The notes beneath the pieces were generated by a model, which saw only the letters and a program-made list of their open reading frames with translations, made no database searches and was not told the origin of the DNA. 64,000 nt of DNA, taken from NCBI GenBank assembly GCA_002359895.1, contig DEOB01000010.1, positions 587,575 through 651,574 of the forward strand, in the 5' to 3' direction. The position numbers and the translations under genes were made by a program. Origin of the DNA: Stenotrophomonas sp. UBA2629 (GTDB lineage: Bacteria > Pseudomonadota > Gammaproteobacteria > Xanthomonadales > Xanthomonadaceae). This document shows positions 28,297 through 37,474 of the stretch, one piece after another (position 1 is the stretch's first letter; each line of letters begins with the position of its first letter).

Positions 28297-29379
28297 ATGT
28301 TGGGGCGTTTTGCCGTCACCTTAGCCGGTGGCACTGTCTTGGCACTGGCATTGGCCGGTTGCAGTCGCAAGGGCGCTGAAGCGCCCCGCAGCGCGGGCGA
28401 TGCCGTGCCTGTCACCACCCAGCTTGTGCAGACATCGGCCTGGAGCGACACGCTTCAGGCCATCGGCACCGCCAAGGCGCGTGAGTCCATCATCGTTACC
28501 GCCAAGGTCAGCGAAATTGTTGACAAGGTGCACTTTGAAAGCGGCCAGCACGTCACCGCCGGTACACCGCTGGTGACCTTGCGTGGCGACGCGCAGCAGG
28601 CTGCACTCGCACAGGCCCAGGCCACATTCGCCGAGGCCGACCGCCTGTATCTGCGCCAGCGTGAACTGGCAGCACAGCAGTTGGTTGCGCATTCCACCCT
28701 GGATACGCAGAAGTCGATCCGTGACGGCGCCGAGGCCCGCGTGCGGCAGATGCGCGCCGATATCACCGACCGCCAGGTGCGGGCGCCATTCGCCGGTGTA
28801 TTGGGCATCCGTCAGGTGAGCCCCGGTTCGCTGGTCAGCCCGACCACCAGCATCGCCACGTTGGATGACATCTCGCGCGTGCATGTCGATTTCCAGGTGC
28901 CCGAGGCCGAATTGGCCTCGTTCAAGCCGGGCGACAAGGTCACCGGCAGCAGCATTGCCTACGCGGGTCGCAGCTTTGAAGGTGAGGTGAGTACGGTGGA
29001 TGCGCGGGTGGACCCGGGCAGCCGTGCGGTGACCGTGCGCGCCGATTTTGCAAATGCCGACCAGGCGCTGCGCCCCGGCATGTTGCTGGATGTGCGCGTG
29101 TTCCGCCCCGAGCGGCAGGCGCTGGTGATCCCGGAGATCGCCGTGGTGCAGGTCGGTCGCGATTCGTTTGTGTACCGCGTGAAAGAAGACGCCAGTGTCG
29201 AACGCGTGGATGTACGCACCGGCACCCGTCGTGCTGGCGTGGTCGAGATCATTGACGGCCTCACCGCCGGCGAGCGCATCGTGGTAGATGGCACTGGCAA
29301 GTTGCGTCCGGGCATCCGGGTGCAGGACGCCACCCCGGCCAAGGCTGCTGCGCCGGTCGCACAGGCGGTTGCCGGATGA
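28297..29379 (+). CDS. RND efflux periplasmic adaptor (membrane fusion protein) lipoprotein
   Basis: A 360-residue HlyD/AcrA-type adaptor that links an inner-membrane RND pump to an outer-membrane channel. The lipoprotein signal LALALAGC places the lipidated cysteine at C22. A lipoyl/barrel-sandwich half motif, a short coiled-coil hairpin (about 90-150), the DRQVRAPFAGVLGIRQVSPG return strand and a beta-barrel domain follow. The ATG at 28297 was chosen because it starts the lipoprotein signal; the upstream in-frame sequence is the Lys-Pro translation of the hexanucleotide array. It overlaps the pump gene by 4 bp. Confidence 0.92.
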   Translation: MLGRFAVTLAGGTVLALALAGCSRKGAEAPRSAGDAVPVTTQLVQTSAWSDTLQAIGTAKARESIIVTAKVSEIVDKVHFESGQHVTAGTPLVTLRGDAQQAALAQAQATFAEADRLYLRQRELAAQQLVAHSTLDTQKSIRDGAEARVRQMRADITDRQVRAPFAGVLGIRQVSPGSLVSPTTSIATLDDISRVHVDFQVPEAELASFKPGDKVTGSSIAYAGRSFEGEVSTVDARVDPGSRAVTVRADFANADQALRPGMLLDVRVFRPERQALVIPEIAVVQVGRDSFVYRVKEDASVERVDVRTGTRRAGVVEIIDGLTAGERIVVDGTGKLRPGIRVQDATPAKAAAPVAQAVAG

Positions 29380-32300
29380 AGCTGTCCGACCTTTCGATCA
29401 AGCGGCCGGTGCTGGCCGTGGTGATGAGCCTGTTGCTGCTGGTGCTGGGCGTGATGTCGTTCAACCGCCTCACCCTGCGCGAGCTGCCGGCCATCGACCC
29501 GCCCATCGTCTCGGTGTCGGTGGATTACACCGGCGCCTCGGCGGCGGTGATCGAAAGCCGCGTTACCCAGGTGCTGGAAGATGCGCTCGCCGGTATTGAA
29601 GGCATCGATACCATCAACGCGCGCAGCACCAATGGCCGTGCGTCGGTGAGCATTGAATTCACTGCCAATCGTGATATCGAAGCGGCCGCCAACGATGTGC
29701 GCGACGCGGTCAGCCGTGTTGCCGACCGCATGCCCGAAGAAGCGCGCCCGCCGGAAATCGCCAAGGTCGAAAGCGACGCCGACCCGATCATCTGGTTCAA
29801 CATGGCGTCCTCGGCAATGGACACGCTGGAGCTCAGCGACTATGCCGAGCGCTATGTGGTGGACCGTTTTTCGAGTATCGACGGTGTCGCCCAGGTGCGC
29901 ATCGGTGGCCGCCAGCGTTATGCCATGCGCATCTGGTTGGACCGCGACCAGCTGGCCGCACGCGGCTTGACCGTGGGCGAGGTGGAAACCGCGCTGCGCA
30001 ACGAAAACGTCGAGTTGCCGGCAGGCCGCATTGAATCGGCCGACCGCGATTTCACCCTGCGCGTGGAGCGCAGCTATGTGGCGCCGAGCGACTTCGCCAG
30101 CATTCCGCTGGGCAAGGGTAACGACGGCTATGTGGTGCGTCTGGGTGATGTGGCCAAGGTTGAACTGGCTTCGTCCGAGCGTCGCGCCTATTACCGCAGC
30201 AATGGTGAGCCGGGCATCGGCTTGGGCATTGTCAAAACCTCCACCGCCAACGCGCTGGACGTCGCCCGTGCCACCCGCGCCGAAGCCGAGCGCATTGGCG
30301 CAACGCTGCCCAAAGGCACGCAGATTTTTGTCGCTTTCGACAACACCACCTTCATCGAGGCAGCGGTCGAGCGCGTGTATTGGACGCTGGCCGAAGCCAT
30401 GGTGCTGGTGCTGGTGGTGATCTGGCTGTTCCTGGGCAGCCTGCGGGCGGCGTTGATTCCAGCGGTGACGGTGCCGGTGTGTCTGGTGGCCGCGTTCATC
30501 GCACTGTTTGCGTTTGGTTTCTCGATCAACCTGTTCACCTTGCTGGCGTTGGTGCTGTGTATTGGCTTGGTGGTGGATGACGCCATCGTGGTGGTTGAGA
30601 ACGTACAACGCCGTATCGACCTGGGTGAGCCGCCGCTGGTGGCCGCACGTCGCGGCACCACGCAGGTGGCCTTTGCAGTGATTGCGACCACTGCAGTGCT
30701 GGTGGCGGTGTTTCTGCCGGTGGGCTTCCTGGAAGGCAATACCGGCCGCTTGTTCCGCGAGTTGGCGGTGGCCTTGGCATCGGCGGTGGCGTTGTCGGCC
30801 TTCGTCGCGTTGACGCTGACGCCGATGATGGCGTCCAAGTTGCTCAAGCCGCACAGCGAGCAGAAGACCAGCCGTCTGCATGGCTTCATCAACCGCCAGT
30901 TGGCGCGCGTTTCAGGTGCTTACGGCCGCGTGCTGGACAAGCATGTGCAGCGCACGTGGATCTTCGGGCTGGTGATGTTGGCTTCCCTCGGCGCCAGCTG
31001 GGGCTTGTTCAAGCTGTTGCCGTCGGAGTTGGCACCGGCCGAGGACCGGGGTTCGTTCCAGGTGACCATTGATGGCCCGGAAGGTGCTGGCTTCGACTAC
31101 ACCGTTGGCCAGGTGCAGCAGGTCGAGCAGATCGTCTCGCGCTTTGTCGGCCCCGATGAGCCCATCGTGCGCGCCAACCCGCGCGTGCCCGGCGGCTGGG
31201 GCAACAGTGAGGAAATGCACACCGGCCGCATCAGCGTGTTCCTGCAGCCGTGGCGCGACCGCAGCGAAGCCACCGTAGATGTCGCCAACGATCTGCAGAA
31301 AGAACTCAATGACCTGAGCGGCGTGCGTGTGCGCACCATGGTCGGTGGTGGCCTGGTGCGCAGCATGGGCCAGCCGTTCCAGATCGTGCTCGGCGGCCCG
31401 GAATATGCGGAGATCGCGCAGTGGCGTGATCGTCTGCTGGAGCGCATGGCCGATTACCCGGGCCTGGTCGGCGCCGATTCCGATTACAAGGAAACCCGCC
31501 CGCAGATGCGGGTCAACATCGACCGCCAGCGTGCGGCCGACCTGGGCATCTCGGTTACCGACATCGGTCGCGCGCTGGAAACGATGATGGGCTCGCGCCG
31601 TGTCACCACGTTTGTGGACAACGGCGAGGAGTACGACGTGCTGGTGCAGGCCGGTCGCGAAGGCCGCACCTCGCCGGCAGATCTTGCCGCCATCCAGGTG
31701 CGCGCGCGTTCGGGCGAGCTGGTGCCGTTGTCCAACCTGGTCAGCCTGAGCGAAGTGGCCGAGGCCGGCAGCCTCAACCGTTTCAATCGCCTGCGTTCCA
31801 TCACCATCAGCGCCAGCATCGCCCCCGGCCACACCTTGGGCGAAGCCATCGCCTGGGTGCAGGAAGTGGCCCGCGAGGAGTTACCCGACTACGCGCAGAT
31901 CGACTGGAAGGGTGAATCGCGCGAATACCAAAGCGCCGGCAGTGCCGTGTTGCTCACCTTCGGCATGGCCTTGCTGGTGGTGTACCTGGTGCTGGCGGCA
32001 CAGTTCGAGAGTTTCATCCACCCGCTGGTGATCATGCTGACCGTGCCGTTGGGCGTGTTGGGCGCGTTTGTCGGGTTGTACCTCAGCGGCGGCACGCTCA
32101 ACCTGTTCAGCCAGATCGGCATCGTGATGCTGGTGGGCCTGGCAGCTAAAAACGGCATTCTGATCGTGGAGTTCGCCAACCAGCTGCGCGATGAAGGCCG
32201 CAATGTGCATCAGGCCATCGTCGAGTCTTCGGTGGTGCGCCTGCGCCCGATTCTGATGACCTCCATCGCCACGGTGGTGGGCGCGATCCCGCTGGTCGCC

Positions 32301-32501
32301 GCCGGTGGCCCGGGTTCGGCCAGCCGCGCCACCATCGGCATCGTGGTGATCTTCGGCGTGGCGGTTTCCACCTTCCTGTCGTTGTTCGTGGTGCCGGCGT
32401 TCTACGCGCTGCTGGCGCCGTACACGCAGTCACCGGAGACCGTGGCCAATGAACTGGCCAAGCTGGAAGAACAAACCCCCTCGGTGGGCGGGCATGCCTG
32501 A
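29376..32501 (+). CDS. RND (HAE-1 family) multidrug efflux permease
   Basis: A 1041-residue proton-driven inner-membrane exporter of the AcrB/MexB/MdtB superfamily. It shows the standard plan of 12 TM helices with two large periplasmic loops. The paired aspartates of the proton relay are D401-D402 in GLVVDDAIVVVENV. The second-half TM region contains GIVMLVGLAAKNGILIVEFAN. ATG overlaps the adaptor stop (ATGA), so this is a two-gene operon with no outer-membrane channel; it would need a TolC-like partner encoded elsewhere. Substrates cannot be inferred. No local regulator is present. Confidence 0.95.
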   Translation: MKLSDLSIKRPVLAVVMSLLLLVLGVMSFNRLTLRELPAIDPPIVSVSVDYTGASAAVIESRVTQVLEDALAGIEGIDTINARSTNGRASVSIEFTANRDIEAAANDVRDAVSRVADRMPEEARPPEIAKVESDADPIIWFNMASSAMDTLELSDYAERYVVDRFSSIDGVAQVRIGGRQRYAMRIWLDRDQLAARGLTVGEVETALRNENVELPAGRIESADRDFTLRVERSYVAPSDFASIPLGKGNDGYVVRLGDVAKVELASSERRAYYRSNGEPGIGLGIVKTSTANALDVARATRAEAERIGATLPKGTQIFVAFDNTTFIEAAVERVYWTLAEAMVLVLVVIWLFLGSLRAALIPAVTVPVCLVAAFIALFAFGFSINLFTLLALVLCIGLVVDDAIVVVENVQRRIDLGEPPLVAARRGTTQVAFAVIATTAVLVAVFLPVGFLEGNTGRLFRELAVALASAVALSAFVALTLTPMMASKLLKPHSEQKTSRLHGFINRQLARVSGAYGRVLDKHVQRTWIFGLVMLASLGASWGLFKLLPSELAPAEDRGSFQVTIDGPEGAGFDYTVGQVQQVEQIVSRFVGPDEPIVRANPRVPGGWGNSEEMHTGRISVFLQPWRDRSEATVDVANDLQKELNDLSGVRVRTMVGGGLVRSMGQPFQIVLGGPEYAEIAQWRDRLLERMADYPGLVGADSDYKETRPQMRVNIDRQRAADLGISVTDIGRALETMMGSRRVTTFVDNGEEYDVLVQAGREGRTSPADLAAIQVRARSGELVPLSNLVSLSEVAEAGSLNRFNRLRSITISASIAPGHTLGEAIAWVQEVAREELPDYAQIDWKGESREYQSAGSAVLLTFGMALLVVYLVLAAQFESFIHPLVIMLTVPLGVLGAFVGLYLSGGTLNLFSQIGIVMLVGLAAKNGILIVEFANQLRDEGRNVHQAIVESSVVRLRPILMTSIATVVGAIPLVAAGGPGSASRATIGIVVIFGVAVSTFLSLFVVPAFYALLAPYTQSPETVANELAKLEEQTPSVGGHA

Positions 32502-32862
32502 TGAGGCGGGCAGGTGCGTGGCAGCAGGGTGATAGCCACGCCCTGTTGCTGCATGCCAACGATGCCGCCGCGTCCGGTGGCGTGATCATGCGTGTCCCGC
32601 AGGCGCGGCATGCGGACTGATGCGGAGGTATTTCTGGCTGGCAACGGGATTGGTTTGAACGGCTTGGCGTTCGTGCAGGCCATTGAAGGCCATGTCGGCG
32701 GCGGTTTCTGCGTCAGCCAAGGGCAAGGGGAATGCTGCCTCGCTGGTTTTGAGTCTTTTCTGTAATTGCCGTAATGGCCCTGCACATCACGGCTTAATCG
32801 TGGAAGAATCGGTCGGTCCCGGTACCCGGGGCTCGGTCACCTTCAGCTTTCCGGGGAACTAC
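32502..32862. other. 361-bp intergenic region, RND operon to AGCS symporter
   Basis: No credible gene. An imperfect hairpin (GCAGCA-GGG 32521-32529 with CCC-TGT-TGCTGC 32541-32552, with a bulge) sits 19 bp after the pump stop and may serve as a terminator without a U-tract. The symporter promoter should lie in the AT-richer part (about 32745-32800), but no clear boxes were found. Confidence 0.4.
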
Positions 32863-34365
32863 GTGGAATCCATCGTCGAATACATCAACGGCATCATCTG
32901 GAGCAACGCGCTCATTTTCATGTGTCTGGGTGCGGGCCTGTGGTTCACCGTACGCACGCGCTTCATGCAGATCCGTGGCTTTGCCGAAATGTGCCGCCTC
33001 ACCGTGCGTGGGCAGAAGTCCGAAGCCGGTGTCTCGTCCTTCCAGGCGTTGGCCATGTCGATGGCCGGGCGCATGGGTATCGGCAACATCGCTGGCGTGG
33101 CCACGGCCATCGCCTATGGCGGCCCGGGCGCGATCTTCTGGATGTGGGTGATGGGCTTCCTCGGCGCCTCCACCTCGTATGTGGAATCCACGCTGGCGCA
33201 GATCTACAAAATCAAGGACGCCGAAGGCCGCTACCGCGGTGGCCCGGCGTATTACATCGAAAGGGCCATGGGCCTGAAGTGGTATGCCGCAGCTTTCGCG
33301 TTGGCCACGGTTGTCGCAGCAGGCTTCCTGCTGCCGGGCGTGCAGGCCAATGCCATCGCCGACAGTGCGGTCAACGTGCTGTGCAGTGGCGCCGATGCCT
33401 GTGCTTCGATGGGCGGCATTGCCAGCATGAAGTTGTGGATCGGCTTGACCGTGGCGCTGCTGCTGGGCGTGATCATCTTTGGCGGCGTCAAGCGCATCGC
33501 CAGTTTTGCTGAAGTGGTGGTGCCGTTCATGGCGATGGCCTTCATCCTGATGGCCATCGTGGTGATGATGCTCAATGCCAGCAAGGTGCCGGCGATGTTC
33601 GCCGATATCTTCTCCAGCGCCTTCGGTGCGCACGCGGCATTCGGCGGCATCATCGGCCAGGCCATTGCCTGGGGCGTCAAGCGCGGCATCTACGCCAATG
33701 AGGCCGGCCAGGGCACCGGCCCGCATGCTGCCGCCGCCGCGGAGGTCTCGCACCCGGCCAAGCAGGGTTATGTGCAGGCCTTTGCCATCTATTTCGACAC
33801 CATGCTGGTGTGCACGTCCACGGCATTCCTGCTGCTGTCCACGGGCATGTACAACGTGTTCCGAGAGGTCACCGAGGGCGGAGTGCAGAAGCTGGAAGCC
33901 ATCGTCAACGGCGTGCCGGGCGTGGCACCCTCCGAGGGCGCGCTGTTCACCCAGGCGGCGGTGGAGTCGGTGATGCCCGGTTGGGGCGCCGGGTTTGTCG
34001 CAATTGCACTGTTCTTCTTTGCGTTCACCACCATCATGGCCTACTACTACATGGCCGAAACCAACCTCACCTACCTGGCCGGCGCCAACCGTACCCATCC
34101 GGCAGCCACGCTGATGCTGCGCCTGGGCATCATGGGCATGGTGGTGTTCGGCGCGTTCCACAATGCCAAAATGGCGTGGGCGCTGGGTGACATCGGTGTC
34201 GGCCTGATGGCGTGGCTGAACGTCATCGCCATCCTGATCCTGCAGAAGCCGGCCATGCTGGCCCTGCGTGATTACGAACAACAGAAGAAGCAGGGCCTTG
34301 ACCCTGTCTTCAATCCGGATGCCCTGGGCATCAAGAACGCCGATTTCTGGCGCAGCAACAAGTAA
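32863..34365 (+). CDS. Alanine/glycine:cation symporter (AGCS family)
   Basis: A 500-residue inner-membrane sodium:alanine (or glycine) symporter with about 11 TM helices. Family features: MESIVEYINGIIWSNALIF start, FTVRTRFMQIR, SMAGRMGIGNIAGVATAIAYGGPG, and the late QGTGPHAAAAAEVSHPAKQG segment. The start is assigned to a GTG preceded by CGGGGAACTAC. Earlier in-frame starts would add a non-hydrophobic 60-residue extension absent from the family. The gene is followed after 14 bp by the TrmH-type methyltransferase. Confidence 0.92.
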   Translation: MESIVEYINGIIWSNALIFMCLGAGLWFTVRTRFMQIRGFAEMCRLTVRGQKSEAGVSSFQALAMSMAGRMGIGNIAGVATAIAYGGPGAIFWMWVMGFLGASTSYVESTLAQIYKIKDAEGRYRGGPAYYIERAMGLKWYAAAFALATVVAAGFLLPGVQANAIADSAVNVLCSGADACASMGGIASMKLWIGLTVALLLGVIIFGGVKRIASFAEVVVPFMAMAFILMAIVVMMLNASKVPAMFADIFSSAFGAHAAFGGIIGQAIAWGVKRGIYANEAGQGTGPHAAAAAEVSHPAKQGYVQAFAIYFDTMLVCTSTAFLLLSTGMYNVFREVTEGGVQKLEAIVNGVPGVAPSEGALFTQAAVESVMPGWGAGFVAIALFFFAFTTIMAYYYMAETNLTYLAGANRTHPAATLMLRLGIMGMVVFGAFHNAKMAWALGDIGVGLMAWLNVIAILILQKPAMLALRDYEQQKKQGLDPVFNPDALGIKNADFWRSNK

Positions 34366-34379
34366 GCGAGCAAACAGCA

Positions 34380-35225
34380 GTGAGCAACCCCTGGAACAAC
34401 CGTCGCCCTTCCGTCCGCCCGCCGCGGGCAACGCCCATGCCGGCCAGCCCTCGCGCCAGCGAAGGTGCCGGAGGCCCGCCGGTGCGCGGCAGTGACGAAC
34501 TGCGTCTGTACGGCGTCAACGCCGTGCAGGCCATGTTCGCGCGTCGTCCCGAAGCCCTGCGCAAGCTGTACCTTGCCGAGGACATGATCCCGCGCATGCA
34601 GCCGGTGCTGAAATGGTGCGTGGCCAACCGCGTGGGTTATCGCGTCGTGGCTGATGGCGATCTCAACAAGCTCGCCGCCACCACCCATCACGAAGGCATC
34701 GTGGCAGACGTCATCCGCCAGGAACCTTTGGCCTTGGCGGCATGGCTGGCAAGCGTGGGTGAGGACGCGCCGGCGCTGGCACTGTGGCTGGATGGCGTGG
34801 GCAACCCGCACAACTTTGGCGCCATCCTGCGCTCGGCTGCGCACTTCGGTGTGTCGGCGATTCTGCTGCCGGCCGAGTCGACACTGGCATTGTCCGGTGC
34901 GGCGGCACGCGTGGCCGAAGGCGGCGCCGAATGGGTGCCGCTGGTACGCCTGCCGGCGTTGCCGCAGGCCGTCGCGCAACTGCGCGATGCCGGTTTCGGG
35001 CTCGCGGCAACCTTGGTGGAAGAGGGCGACAACCTGTTCACCACCGTCCTGCCGGACCGTCTGGTCTACGTGATGGGCGCCGAAGGCGAGGGCATGGATC
35101 GCGGCTTCGCACAGAGCTGTGACCTGCGCCTGTCCATCCCCGGCACCGGCGCGGTGGAAAGCTTGAACGTGGCCTCGGCTACGGCGGTGTTGCTGTCCAG
35201 TTGGAACAGCCGCAAGCAGCGTTAA
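34380..35225 (+). CDS. TrmH/SpoU-family RNA 2'-O-methyltransferase
   Basis: A 281-residue SPOUT-class RNA ribose methyltransferase. An N-terminal substrate-binding domain (LRLYGVNAVQAMFARRPEAL) is followed by the knotted SAM domain with motif 1 NPHNFGAILRSA, motif 2 VMGAEGEGMD and motif 3 SIPGTGAVESLNVASATAVLL. An unusual Pro/Arg-rich N-terminal tail of about 38 residues precedes the conserved part. The start is a GTG 14 bp after the symporter stop. Whether the target is tRNA or 23S rRNA is not clear; RlmB-like and TrmH-like enzymes share these motifs. Confidence 0.9.
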   Translation: MSNPWNNRRPSVRPPRATPMPASPRASEGAGGPPVRGSDELRLYGVNAVQAMFARRPEALRKLYLAEDMIPRMQPVLKWCVANRVGYRVVADGDLNKLAATTHHEGIVADVIRQEPLALAAWLASVGEDAPALALWLDGVGNPHNFGAILRSAAHFGVSAILLPAESTLALSGAAARVAEGGAEWVPLVRLPALPQAVAQLRDAGFGLAATLVEEGDNLFTTVLPDRLVYVMGAEGEGMDRGFAQSCDLRLSIPGTGAVESLNVASATAVLLSSWNSRKQR

Positions 35226-35236
35226 GTGGCGCAACT

Positions 35237-35304
35237 GTAGTGCCGAGCGATGCTCGGCAGAGGCTTTACCGATAAGGTTCCAGCGCGGTATGGCTGGGCT
35301 CTAC
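35237..35304. repeat. GTAG REP doublet (copy A)
   Basis: A head element GTAGTGCCGAGC (35237) with palindrome GCCGAGC/GCTCGGC (35242-35258), then an inverted partner ending CTAC at 35301-35304. This is the Stenotrophomonas GTAG/SMAG type of REP. It is followed at once by a terminator stem. Confidence 0.85.
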
Positions 35305-35306
35305 AG

Positions 35307-35334
35307 AACAAAGGCGCCGCAAGGCGCCTTTGTT
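35307..35334 (+). terminator. Terminator hairpin after the TrmH-type gene (copy A)
   Basis: A perfect 12-bp stem (35307-35318 with 35323-35334) and GCAA tetraloop, with A- and T-rich ends. It lies directly after REP copy A. Confidence 0.75.
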
Positions 35335-35362
35335 GTCTGCGCAGCACCCAAGAACGCCGAAT

Positions 35363-35438
35363 GTAGTGCAAAGCCAAGCCAAGCCATGCTCGGCAGAGGC
35401 TTTACCGGTGAAGTCCCCGTCGAGCATGGCTCGGCAGG
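35363..35438. repeat. GTAG REP doublet (copy B)
   Basis: A GTAG head (35363-35366), an element with an inserted AAGCC-type run and GCTCGGC at 35388-35394, then an inverted partner with GAGC-ATG-GCTC at 35422-35432. It shares GGCAGAGGCTTTACCG with copy A. Confidence 0.8.
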
Positions 35439-35442
35439 ACAG

Positions 35443-35476
35443 AACAAGAAAGGCGCCTTGCGGCGCCTTTCTTGTT
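35443..35476. terminator. Bidirectional terminator between the TrmH-type gene and the M28 peptidase gene (copy B)
   Basis: A perfect 15-bp stem (35443-35457 with 35462-35476) with a TTGC tetraloop, located 17 bp past the stop of the convergent M28 peptidase gene. It is similar in sequence to the terminator at 35307. Confidence 0.85.
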
Positions 35477-35492
35477 TCAGCTGGGCTGGAAA

Positions 35493-36908
35493 TCACTCGC
35501 GCGGCGGCACCACATCCTTGGCTTCGCTGCCGAAGCTGCCTTCCGATTCGGCGGCGAGGTAGGCGAACACCGTGTACGCGGCGACGTTCTGCGCCAGCGC
35601 CTTGGGGTCGATCTTGTCCAAGGTGTCGTCCGGGGTGTGGTGCAGGTCGAAGTAGTCCGTCCCGTCCTGCGCCAGCCACGCCCACGCGCCGCCCTTGGCG
35701 GCCAGCGGGCCTACATCCGGGCCGGGGCCGCCTTCATTCGGACGGTATTCGATGCCCAGCGGTGCCAAGGCTTCGCCGATCTGGCGCGTGGCGTCGCGCG
35801 ACTCGGCCGGGTTGCCCGAGCCGGTGTTGAACGCATAGATACGCCCGGCGCCGAAGTCGCTTTCGGCAGCGATGTGCTGCTGCACGATCTCGCCGTCCTT
35901 CGCGCGCGCTGCCGCATAGGCCTTGCCGCCGTGCAGGCCTTGTTCCTCGTTGGCGAATGCAATCACGCGGATGGTGCGCTTGGGCGCCTGCTTGAGCTGG
36001 CCGATCAGGTGGCCGGCGGCCATGGTGATACCAATGCCTGCGCCGTCATCAATGGCGCCGGTGCCCAGGTCCCACGAGTCGAGATGCCCGCCAATGACCA
36101 CCACCTCCTTGGGCAGGCTGCGGCCGGTGATTTCACCGATCACGTTCTGCGAGGTGTAGCTGCCATCCCAGCCACAATCCAGTGCGAGGCGGATGCGGGT
36201 GGCACCGCGTGCGACCAGACGGTTGAGCTGGTCGGCATCCGGGCCGGACAGCGCCGCAGACGGTACCGGCGTCAGGCCTTCATCAAACCGGGTGATACCG
36301 GTGTGCGGCATGCGATGCGAGTCGGTGCCGGCCGAGCGCATGATGTAGCCGATGGCGCCCTTGCGGATGGCCTCGGATGGGCCACGGCTGCGCACCGTGC
36401 CACCAATGCCGTAATCCATGCCGCTGCGGCTGCGTGTCATGGTGAAGTCGACATAGGCGATCTTGCCGGCCAGCGAACCTTCCGGCGCGGCCTTCAGTGC
36501 ATCCAAACCTTCAAACCGCACCACCTCTGCTTCCACCGTACCGGCCGGGCTGCCGCCCAGCGCGGTGATGGTCAGCGGCTGCGGATGCGCACCGAGCACG
36601 GCGGCGTGTTCGCTGCGGCGCTCCCACTTCGGGAAGGTGACCGGCTCGGTCCATACCTTGTCGAAACCCAGTGCTTTGAACTTGGCCTTAGCCCATTCCA
36701 CCGCGCGCGCGTCCGCTTCGCTGCCGGCCATGCGTGGGCCGATCTCGGTGGTCAGCGATTCCACCACCTGCCAGCCGGTGGTATCGGCCAAGGCCTGCTC
36801 GCGCAGCTGCGCGGCTTTGCTCAGCGCGTCCTGCGGGATGGCGGTCGGCGCGGCATAAGCGCTGGCGCAGGCGAGGGTGGCGGCGATGGCAAGTGCAAGG
36901 CGGCGCAT
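35493..36908 (-). CDS. Secreted M28-family zinc peptidase with PA domain
   Basis: A 471-residue exported aminopeptidase/carboxypeptidase-like enzyme. After a signal peptide (ends near ACASAYA, about residue 19) come an N-terminal region, a protease-associated insert (about 130-255) and the zinc core. The core shows VIGGHLDSWDLGTGAIDDGAG (zinc ligands His and Asp), the catalytic FANEEQGLHG Glu pair and the late His in DLHHTPDDT. It resembles M28 glutamate carboxypeptidase-type enzymes. The ATG at 36908 has GGAG at ideal spacing; an ATG four codons upstream lies within that RBS area and is less likely. Confidence 0.92.
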   Translation of the reverse strand: MRRLALAIAATLACASAYAAPTAIPQDALSKAAQLREQALADTTGWQVVESLTTEIGPRMAGSEADARAVEWAKAKFKALGFDKVWTEPVTFPKWERRSEHAAVLGAHPQPLTITALGGSPAGTVEAEVVRFEGLDALKAAPEGSLAGKIAYVDFTMTRSRSGMDYGIGGTVRSRGPSEAIRKGAIGYIMRSAGTDSHRMPHTGITRFDEGLTPVPSAALSGPDADQLNRLVARGATRIRLALDCGWDGSYTSQNVIGEITGRSLPKEVVVIGGHLDSWDLGTGAIDDGAGIGITMAAGHLIGQLKQAPKRTIRVIAFANEEQGLHGGKAYAAARAKDGEIVQQHIAAESDFGAGRIYAFNTGSGNPAESRDATRQIGEALAPLGIEYRPNEGGPGPDVGPLAAKGGAWAWLAQDGTDYFDLHHTPDDTLDKIDPKALAQNVAAYTVFAYLAAESEGSFGSEAKDVVPPRE

Positions 36909-36973
36909 GGCGCGCTCCATAAACAAGGAAGCCGCGAGCATAGCGCTCGCGGCTGCGTTGTTACCGTGCTGGA

Positions 36974-36990
36974 GGTCACCTGCAGTGACC
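36974..36990 (-). other. Hairpin between mscL and the M28 peptidase gene
   Basis: A 6-bp perfect stem GGTCAC/GTGACC with a 5-nt loop, 13 bp after the mscL stop on the minus strand. No U-tract follows, so it may be only a weak terminator or a structure element. Confidence 0.35.
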
Positions 36991-37002
36991 GCCGGGCGGC
37001 GC

Positions 37003-37416
37003 TTACTTTTTGAGGTTGTCGCGGATCTCGCGCAGCAGCAGCACCTCTTCGCTGGGAGCGGCCGGCGCAGCCGGTTCTTCGGCCTTCTTGCGCGAGAGCT
37101 TGTTGAGCACCTTGATCAGCATGAAGATGGCGAACGCCACGATGATGAACTGGATCATGGTGTTGATGAAATCGCCGTAGCCGATAACCACCGCCGGTAC
37201 TTCCTTGCCGTCAGCACCGATCTTGGCCGGTGCAAGCACCCAGGCCAGGTTGGAGAAATCGACATTGCCGATCAACCAGCCAATCGGCGGCATGATCACC
37301 TTGTCCACCAGCGAGGTGACGATCTTGCCGAACGCGCCGCCGATGACGACACCGACCGCTAGGTCGATGACGTTGCCACGCATGGCAAATTCCTTGAATT
37401 CGCTGATCATTCCCAT
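37003..37416 (-). CDS. mscL: Large-conductance mechanosensitive channel
   Basis: A 137-residue inner-membrane channel that opens under hypo-osmotic stress. It has the amphipathic N-terminal helix ([15 protein letters not shown]), TM1 with the conserved gate [18 protein letters not shown], a periplasmic loop with a Gly/Lys-rich segment, TM2 ([19 protein letters not shown]) and a charged C-terminal helix ([13 protein letters not shown]). The start follows AGGAGAAAGAC. Length is normal for the family. It lies between the M28 peptidase and an FAA hydrolase gene, with no functional link evident. Confidence 0.96.
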   Translation of the reverse strand: MGMISEFKEFAMRGNVIDLAVGVVIGGAFGKIVTSLVDKVIMPPIGWLIGNVDFSNLAWVLAPAKIGADGKEVPAVVIGYGDFINTMIQFIIVAFAIFMLIKVLNKLSRKKAEEPAAPAAPSEEVLLLREIRDNLKK

Positions 37417-37474
37417 GTCTTTCTCCTGTGTGTGCAAATGGGGGAGCCGGCGCAGCGTACTCCACTGAATGTCA

